From contig WGDG01000251.1 of NCBI GenBank assembly GCA_015493425.1, positions 1 to 11,581 on the forward strand: DNA of 11,581 nt. The letters are read 5' to 3'. Origin of the DNA: Sulfurovum sp. (GTDB lineage: Bacteria > Campylobacterota > Campylobacteria > Campylobacterales > Sulfurovaceae). The stretch's first letter is position 1. The number at the start of each line of letters is the position of its first letter. The position numbers and the translations under genes are program-made. Shown one piece after another: positions 7,539 to 11,581 of the stretch. The notes under the pieces were generated by a model that saw only the letters and a program-made list of their open reading frames with translations, did not search any database and had not been told where the DNA came from.

Positions 7539-7545
7539 TTACGCT
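7524..7545. terminator. Short inverted repeat across the two convergent stop codons (possible bidirectional terminator)
   Basis: GCGTAAC (7525-7531) and GTTACGC (7538-7544) form a perfect 7-bp stem with a 6-base loop; a G-T pair at 7524/7545 extends it. The ligA TAG (7536-7538) and the opposing TAA (7539-7541) fall in the loop and right arm. There is no T run on either strand, so it is not a classical intrinsic terminator. It could still act with a termination factor or protect 3' ends. Confidence 0.35.
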
Positions 7546-7997
7546 TCGTTGAAGATATCAACAAGCTCTTCTTTGCTTGTTTTGAGGTAATCTTTCTTGA
7601 TCAGTTTTTTGATCTTTGATTTGGCTGTAGCATCAAGCAGTGCTTCAACCTCTTTTTCTATCGGCTCCGGGATAGAGACGAAAAGTCTGCCTTTTGCATC
7701 CTGTGCAACGGCATTGATATCTTTGGCAAGATCTTCAATGACCCTTTTTTTGATCTCCAGTTCAAGGTTATGCTCTTCGGCAATACCGCCTTTGAAACGT
7801 CCTGCCTCATCTGTGACAATGTCCTGCAGCTTTTTGTGTGCATCGATATAGTCTTTGGCGGTGACGAGATCCAGCTTGACTTCAAACTCTTTCAGTCCCG
7901 CTTCGGCTTCGAGTGTTCTCGGTTTTGCTTCATAGACTTTCATTTCTCCCAGACTCGCAACGACGACATTGTCTCCGACTTTTATTTTTCCAGGCAT
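7539..7997 (-). CDS. Host_attach / baeRF-like small protein
   Basis: The 152-residue protein resembles the family annotated as 'protein required for attachment to host cells' (PF10116), which is related to the bacterial eRF1/Pelota-like (baeRF) superfamily. Visible support is an N-terminal strand NVVVASLGEMKVYE (10-23), like the family's VVVAD-x-ARARIFE start. D63-x-x-G-R67-F is then followed by EEHN and a helix, as in the family's D-x-PGR segment, and the C terminus has FVSIPEP and LIKKDYLKTSKEELVDIF, like the family's LVLVAPP and KDLT-x-L. The protein is highly charged, with no signal peptide or membrane segment, so it is probably cytoplasmic. The name does not fit a free-living organism, and the real function is unknown. 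The start is firm: AAAGGAGG (8003-8010 complement) lies five bases before the ATG. The same frame stays open to 8522 but only as a shadow of tlyA. The family call rests on remembered patterns. Confidence 0.68.
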   Translation of the reverse strand: MPGKIKVGDNVVVASLGEMKVYEAKPRTLEAEAGLKEFEVKLDLVTAKDYIDAHKKLQDIVTDEAGRFKGGIAEEHNLELEIKKRVIEDLAKDINAVAQDAKGRLFVSIPEPIEKEVEALLDATAKSKIKKLIKKDYLKTSKEELVDIFNEA

Positions 7998-8033
7998 GCT
8001 TGCCTCCTTTTTATGAGATATATTTCTATTGCT

Positions 8034-8039
8034 ATTATA
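8034..8039 (-). promoter_or_regulatory. -10 box for the Host_attach-like gene
   Basis: On the minus strand this is a perfect TATAAT, about 36 bases upstream of the start codon and just upstream of the strong AAAGGAGG. No -35 consensus is seen. It sits in the 153-base divergent gap shared with tlyA. Confidence 0.5.
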
Positions 8040-8094
8040 GAATGTTTTGGCAGAGAAAAAGGCAAGATTGGTTGCAAAATCTGTTAATGATCGC

Positions 8095-8108
8095 TTTTTT
8101 GATAGAAT
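8095..8108 (+). promoter_or_regulatory. Promoter of tlyA-ribF
   Basis: A run of six T (8095-8100), then G-A, then TAGAAT (8103-8108) has the typical look of a Campylobacterota sigma70 promoter: a T-rich block directly before the -10 and no -35. The predicted leader is about 35-40 bases. AAGAGG (8141-8146) before the tlyA ATG would serve as ribosome binding site. Confidence 0.5.
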
Positions 8109-8150
8109 ACGGAAACAAAACGGAGAAATTCTGTATAAGAAAGAGGCATA

Positions 8151-8870
8151 ATGAGACTGGATAAATATCTTGTGGAAGAGGGCTACTTCGAAAGCCGTAA
8201 CCGTGCGCATGAAGCGATCAAGTCCGGTACGGTAACGGTGAACGGGAAAAAAGCCAAACCCTCTGTCAAGATCGATGCCGATACACGTGTGGAAGTGGTA
8301 GATGCGAAGTTTTATGTCAGTCGTGCTGCACGCAAGCTTGAAGCATTTTTTGAAGAACACTCTGTTGAAATAAACGGGAAGCGAGTACTTGACATCGGCT
8401 CCTCGACCGGAGGTTTTGCACAGATCGTTCTGGAGCAGGGAGCGGCAAGTCTTGCCTGTGTGGATGTAGGACGCAACCAGCTTCATATCTCTATCCGCTC
8501 CGATAAAAGGGTGTCGGTACATGAATCAACGGATATCCGGGATTTTGTTGCGGAGAACGGGTTTGAGGTACTGACTTGTGATGTTTCCTTTATCTCTGTA
8601 ATGCAGATCATGCCTGATATTGACAGACTTGCACAAAGCGGCGCAGATATCATCATTCTCTATAAACCGCAGTTTGAAGTGGGAAAAGAGGTCAGGCGTG
8701 ACAGCAAAGGGGTGGTACAGGATATGGATGCTATCGCCAGGAAAAAAGAGGCGTTTGAAGCTGAAGCGCAAACACTTGGCTGGAATACAGTGTATCAGGG
8801 TGAGTCAAGGGTGACAGGCAAAGAAGGCAATCAGGAATATTTGTACCATTTCGTTAAAATTAGAAATTAG
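8151..8870 (+). CDS. tlyA: TlyA-type rRNA 2'-O-methyltransferase (short, type I)
   Basis: The 239-residue protein begins directly with an S4 RNA-binding domain (MRLDKYLVEEGYFESRNRAHEAI region, residues 1-50). An FtsJ-like methyltransferase domain follows, with VSRAARKLE (56-64) and the SAM-binding LDIGSSTGGF (80-89). The K-D-K-E catalytic set can be placed at K62, D144 (CDVSFIS), K172 (YKPQFEVGK) and E229 (GNQEYL); the spacing is close to that of M. tuberculosis TlyA. By family, TlyA methylates the 2'-OH of C1920 in 23S rRNA, and long (type II) forms also C1409 in 16S rRNA. The short ends suggest type I, as in Campylobacter, where TlyA affects ribosome subunit joining and capreomycin sensitivity. 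The 'hemolysin' name is historical. The C terminus runs into a heptad repeat shared with ribF, so its last residues (KIRN) are encoded by repeat units. Confidence 0.94.
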   Translation: MRLDKYLVEEGYFESRNRAHEAIKSGTVTVNGKKAKPSVKIDADTRVEVVDAKFYVSRAARKLEAFFEEHSVEINGKRVLDIGSSTGGFAQIVLEQGAASLACVDVGRNQLHISIRSDKRVSVHESTDIRDFVAENGFEVLTCDVSFISVMQIMPDIDRLAQSGADIIILYKPQFEVGKEVRRDSKGVVQDMDAIARKKEAFEAEAQTLGWNTVYQGESRVTGKEGNQEYLYHFVKIRN

Positions 8871-8898
8871 AAATTGGAAAGTTAAAATTGAAAATTGA
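8857..8898 (+). repeat. Six imperfect 7-base tandem repeats across the tlyA stop and ribF start
   Basis: The units in order are AAATTAG, AAATTAG, AAATTGG, AAAGTTA, AAATTGA and AAATTGA, with no bases between them. The tlyA TAG (8868-8870) ends unit 2. The presumed ribF ribosome site GGAAAG (8876-8881) spans units 3-4, and the ribF TTG (8888-8890) lies in unit 5. Because 7 is not a multiple of 3, gain or loss of one unit would change reading frames or spacing. Confidence 0.85.
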
Positions 8899-9700
8899 CA
8901 ATACCATAAAATCGATTGCCATAGGCTCCTTTGACGGAATGCATATTGCACACCAGGCACTGATAGAACGTGTAGAAACTGTCGTAGTCATAGAGCGTAA
9001 CAGCGGCTATCTGACTCCCGGATACAAACGTACCAAATTTACCGGCAAGCCCTGTGCTTTTTACCATTTTGACAAAATACGCCACTTTACACCGGAAGCG
9101 TTTGTTGCCAAGCTGAAGGAAGATTTTCCAAAGCTTGGGAAGATTGTGGTTGGTTACGACTTTGCTTTTGGAAAGAACAAAGAAGGCAATGCAGCCCATC
9201 TGGAAAGGCTGTTTGACGGAGAAGTGGAAATTGTCGGTGAAATCACGGTCAGGGGTATTTCGGTACACTCCCGGACGATCAGGGCATTTTTGAAAGAAGG
9301 TGATATGGCAAACGCGAACCTTTTGTTGGGTCGAGCCTATCAGGTAGAAGGGGAAGTGGTACGTGGGCAGGGGCTGGGAAAAACGCAGCTGGTACCGACA
9401 CTGAACTTGAAAGTGCTACACTATCAGCTTCCAAAAGAAGGGGTATACCGTACTGAAACCTGTGTTGAAGGTGTATGGCTGCCGAGTGTCAGCTTTTTAG
9501 GACACCGTCTTTCAACAGATGGCAGTTATGCCGTAGAAACGCATATTGTAGGTCGGGAGGTGGATGTGTCTCCCGGAAGTGAGGCGATACTGCGTTTTGA
9601 AGCATTTATCCGTCCAAACCGGAAGTTTGAAACACTTGATGCACTTAAAGCACAGATCGAAGCGGATATTGCCATGGTGACAAAAGAGAAGATCAAATAG
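8888..9700 (+). CDS. ribF: Bifunctional riboflavin kinase / FAD synthetase
   Basis: The enzyme converts riboflavin to FMN and then to FAD. The N-terminal adenylyltransferase domain shows GSFDGMHIAH (13-22), the nucleotide-binding motif of the family (H-x-x-H with Ala in place of the common Gly), VGYDFAFGKNKEGN (88-101) and SRTIR (128-132). The C-terminal kinase domain shows GEVVRGQGLGK then P170-T-L-N173, which binds metal and ATP, and E217 in VETHIV as likely catalytic base. At 270 residues it is shorter than typical RibF (about 310), as is usual in Campylobacterota. The start is TTG inside a 7-base repeat tract, with GGAAAG six bases upstream; no in-frame ATG is available before the conserved domain. 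tlyA ends 17 bases upstream, so the two share a message. The 3' end overlaps the opposing cyclase gene by 8 bases. Confidence 0.92.
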   Translation: MKIDNTIKSIAIGSFDGMHIAHQALIERVETVVVIERNSGYLTPGYKRTKFTGKPCAFYHFDKIRHFTPEAFVAKLKEDFPKLGKIVVGYDFAFGKNKEGNAAHLERLFDGEVEIVGEITVRGISVHSRTIRAFLKEGDMANANLLLGRAYQVEGEVVRGQGLGKTQLVPTLNLKVLHYQLPKEGVYRTETCVEGVWLPSVSFLGHRLSTDGSYAVETHIVGREVDVSPGSEAILRFEAFIRPNRKFETLDALKAQIEADIAMVTKEKIK

Positions 9701-11504
9701 TATAGGTGGGGTTGGCACAATAGGCAGAAGCATCCGGTTGATAGTAGGCAATTTTATTTTTGCCGCTGTGTTTGGCTTTGTACATGGCCTTATCTGCCCG
9801 GTCGAGAAGCATTTCCGGACTATTGGCATCGTTAGGGTAGAGTGATGCGCCGATACTCATGCCCACCTGCAGCCTGATGTTGTCAATGATAAATATGCGC
9901 TCGGAAATAGCGCGTAATTTTTCAAGAATGCCCTGAAGATATTCAAAACTTTTCAGCTCTTCAATGAGAATGACGAACTCATCTCCCCCAAAACGGCAGA
10001 TAGTATCTTCTTTGCGGAGTATTTCCCTAAAGGCACTTGCAACCTCTTTGAGTACTTCATCACCTACAGAATGTCCATAGGTGTCATTGATCGGTTTAAA
10101 GTCATCGAGATCACAGAAAATAACAGCGATACATTGATTGAAACGGTTGGCATGGTTGATGGCATGTTCAAGCCTGTCATTGAGCAATAGACGGTTTGAA
10201 AGGCCGGTAAGCGGATCATGTGTGGCAAGAAATGCCTGTTGCTGTGCATCTTTGCGCTGGTGGGTTACATCGGAAAAGATACCGATATAGTTTTCCACTT
10301 CACCCTTGTCATTGCGAATGGCATTGACACTGAGCCATTCAATATAAATTTCGCCATTTTTCTTACGGTTGGTAATCTCTCCCTGCCAGTATCCGTTTTG
10401 TTCGATCTGTTCCCACATTTGATGGTAAAAATGTCTGTCATGCACCCCTGAACGCAGCAGTTTGGGATCTTTTCCGATGACTTCACCGGGCGCGTAGCCT
10501 GTAATTTGAACAAAAGAATCATTGACATGTACAATACGGTTTTGGGCATTGGTAATGAGTACACCGTCCATAGTATGTTCGAAGACCGTAGAAGACATTT
10601 TGAGTGAAGTGATGTTCTGCGCATTGTTGATGGCCGAACCGATGATGGATGAGGCAGTACTGAGCATCTCTACATCGGTTTCGGTCAGTTCCTGACGGTT
10701 ACTGTTTCCAATGCCGAGGAATCCCCACCATTTTTCATTGACAAAAATAGGAAGTATCAGTAGCGAATCGATGGCAAAAGCCTGCAAAAGACGCTGTTTG
10801 GAACGGTCGTAATCTTTGATGCACCCATTGACACGTTCCCCCTGCTCAAGCTGATGCTTCCAGCGCATCAGGTGATGACGTTTGTAGTCAATCTTTTTTT
10901 TGCCGCGTACCCGTTCAATATCGGTAATGGCAATGATCTGTGTTGCGGTTTTGTTTTCCTTGTCGTTTTGGTAGAGAAAAACAGCGGCAGTTTCTGATGC
11001 CTGTTTCAAATGGAAAAGTTCCTGGTAAAGTGCCGCTTTCCAGTCAGGCTGTTGCAGAAAATTGTGAGACATTTCGTTGATTGCATGCAGAATCTTCTGT
11101 TGGCGGTTGAGTTCGGCACGAATACGTTTTTTCTCAAGAGCATCGTCACACAGCGGCTGAATAACCTGGGCGAATACTTTGGCTTCGAAAGGTTTGGAAA
11201 AGAACTGGTTGACACCGAATTTGATCGCCTGCAGCAAAATATCGCGGTTCTCAAAATTGGTAAAGATGGCTATCTTCACATGCTCATCGAGCTTTCGGAT
11301 CTGTTCAACCATTTCCAGACCACCCATTTTGGGCATATTGATATCGGTCAGTACAATTTCCGGGCGGTACTCTTTGAAGCGCAAAAGCCCCTCTTCACCG
11401 TTAGCAGCGACAATGACATGGTCTGCATACCTGTCGAGCATTTGCGTCAGGATGGAAGTGGTGATCTTGTCGTCATCGACGACGAGTACGGTAATTTGTT
11501 GCAC
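9693..11504 (-). CDS. Response regulator diguanylate cyclase (REC-GAF-PAS-GGDEF)
   Basis: This 603-residue cytoplasmic protein should make the second messenger cyclic di-GMP from GTP. Domains in order are: a receiver domain (1-118) with the acidic pocket D10-D11, phospho-acceptor D54 (LTDINMPKMGG), T82 and K104-P105; a linker helix rich in K/R/E/Q (about 120-140); a GAF-like domain (about 141-298); a PAS domain (about 304-416) with NRIVHVNDSF, ITGY and a C-terminal DVTHQR; and GGDEF (427-595) with metal-site D465, an intact GGDEF (506-510) and an I-site R497-K-E-D500, five residues before it, for product inhibition. All key residues are present, so it looks active and controlled by phosphorylation plus a sensed ligand. 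The ligands are unknown. The start is GTG with AGGGA just upstream. No partner kinase is visible. It is convergent with ribF and outside the conserved housekeeping block. Confidence 0.92.
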   Translation of the reverse strand: MQQITVLVVDDDKITTSILTQMLDRYADHVIVAANGEEGLLRFKEYRPEIVLTDINMPKMGGLEMVEQIRKLDEHVKIAIFTNFENRDILLQAIKFGVNQFFSKPFEAKVFAQVIQPLCDDALEKKRIRAELNRQQKILHAINEMSHNFLQQPDWKAALYQELFHLKQASETAAVFLYQNDKENKTATQIIAITDIERVRGKKKIDYKRHHLMRWKHQLEQGERVNGCIKDYDRSKQRLLQAFAIDSLLILPIFVNEKWWGFLGIGNSNRQELTETDVEMLSTASSIIGSAINNAQNITSLKMSSTVFEHTMDGVLITNAQNRIVHVNDSFVQITGYAPGEVIGKDPKLLRSGVHDRHFYHQMWEQIEQNGYWQGEITNRKKNGEIYIEWLSVNAIRNDKGEVENYIGIFSDVTHQRKDAQQQAFLATHDPLTGLSNRLLLNDRLEHAINHANRFNQCIAVIFCDLDDFKPINDTYGHSVGDEVLKEVASAFREILRKEDTICRFGGDEFVILIEELKSFEYLQGILEKLRAISERIFIIDNIRLQVGMSIGASLYPNDANSPEMLLDRADKAMYKAKHSGKNKIAYYQPDASAYCANPTYTI

Positions 11505-11548
11505 GTTCCCTGTCCGATATTTGTTTTATTTATGAGTTTACTTAGTAT

Positions 11549-11554
11549 ATTATA
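11549..11554 (-). promoter_or_regulatory. -10 box for the diguanylate cyclase gene
   Basis: The minus strand reads TATAAT about 45 bases before the GTG start, inside an AT-rich stretch. The sequence ends 27 bases further upstream, so a -35 or operator could be cut off. The box lies in a near-symmetric AT segment, which lowers confidence. Confidence 0.4.
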
Positions 11555-11581
11555 ATGTTTTTTGCTTTGTATGTCTTCAAA

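Noticed and set aside
7998..8522. Upstream extension of the Host_attach-like frame to 327 residues
   Set aside because: The extension would run opposite tlyA and its promoter, and its translation looks like noise. A strong AAAGGAGG and a family-like N terminus fix the start at 7997.
9747..9764. GGCAA...TTGCC stem as a terminator for ribF
   Set aside because: The stem is only 5 bp with a loop of about 8 bases, no T run follows, and it lies inside the cyclase coding region.
11010..11555. A 181-codon plus-strand frame opposite the cyclase receiver domain
   Set aside because: It is antisense to a receiver domain with all key residues and has no motif of its own.
1..11581. Defence island, prophage, insertion sequence, CRISPR or toxin-antitoxin system
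   Set aside because: Every gene but the DUF805, Host_attach-like and cyclase genes is a recognisable housekeeping gene in a conserved order. No transposase, integrase, spacer array, tRNA or attachment-like repeat was found.

Overview
This window looks like chromosomal DNA of a free-living Campylobacterota (epsilonproteobacterium), most likely Sulfurovum-like. The reasons are the HobA initiator-control protein, which is known only from that phylum, the short Campylobacterota forms of HolB, RibF and TlyA, the long form of FolP, and the T-run plus TATAAT-like promoters without a clear -35. From memory, the gene order matches the Campylobacter jejuni block from Cj0580c to Cj0589 (hemN-like, nudix, lysC, hobA, holB, folP, ligA, one other gene, tlyA, ribF). 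I could not check this by a search.

Layout. Positions 1-791 (minus) hold most of hemW, cut by the left edge. A 112-base divergent promoter region follows. Then comes a tight plus-strand run: rppH, lysC, hobA and holB, with gaps of 1 and 6 bases and one overlap. A clear promoter at about 3809 starts a second run: a DUF805 membrane protein gene, folP and ligA. ligA ends directly against a convergent gene for a Host_attach/baeRF-like protein (7539-7997), and the two stop codons sit inside one short inverted repeat. A 153-base divergent promoter region leads to tlyA and ribF. These two are joined by six imperfect 7-base repeats that contain the tlyA stop and the ribF start. ribF overlaps tail-to-tail with a long minus-strand gene for a REC-GAF-PAS-GGDEF diguanylate cyclase, whose promoter is at the right edge.

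Working together. Most genes are housekeeping: heme delivery (HemW), mRNA 5'-end processing (RppH), the entry to the aspartate amino acid family (LysC), replication initiation, elongation and nick sealing (HobA, HolB, LigA), folate and flavin cofactors (FolP, RibF), and rRNA modification (TlyA). The three genes I do not recall in the C. jejuni order (DUF805, Host_attach-like, cyclase) appear to be lineage-specific additions.

No RNA gene, insertion sequence, CRISPR array, prophage or toxin-antitoxin pair is visible, and no gene-free stretch exceeds 160 bases. I do not see an obvious new multi-gene system. The points most worth a second look are the heptad repeat at tlyA/ribF, a possible internal translation start in lysC, the hairpin spanning two opposed stop codons, and the baeRF-like gene beside tlyA.
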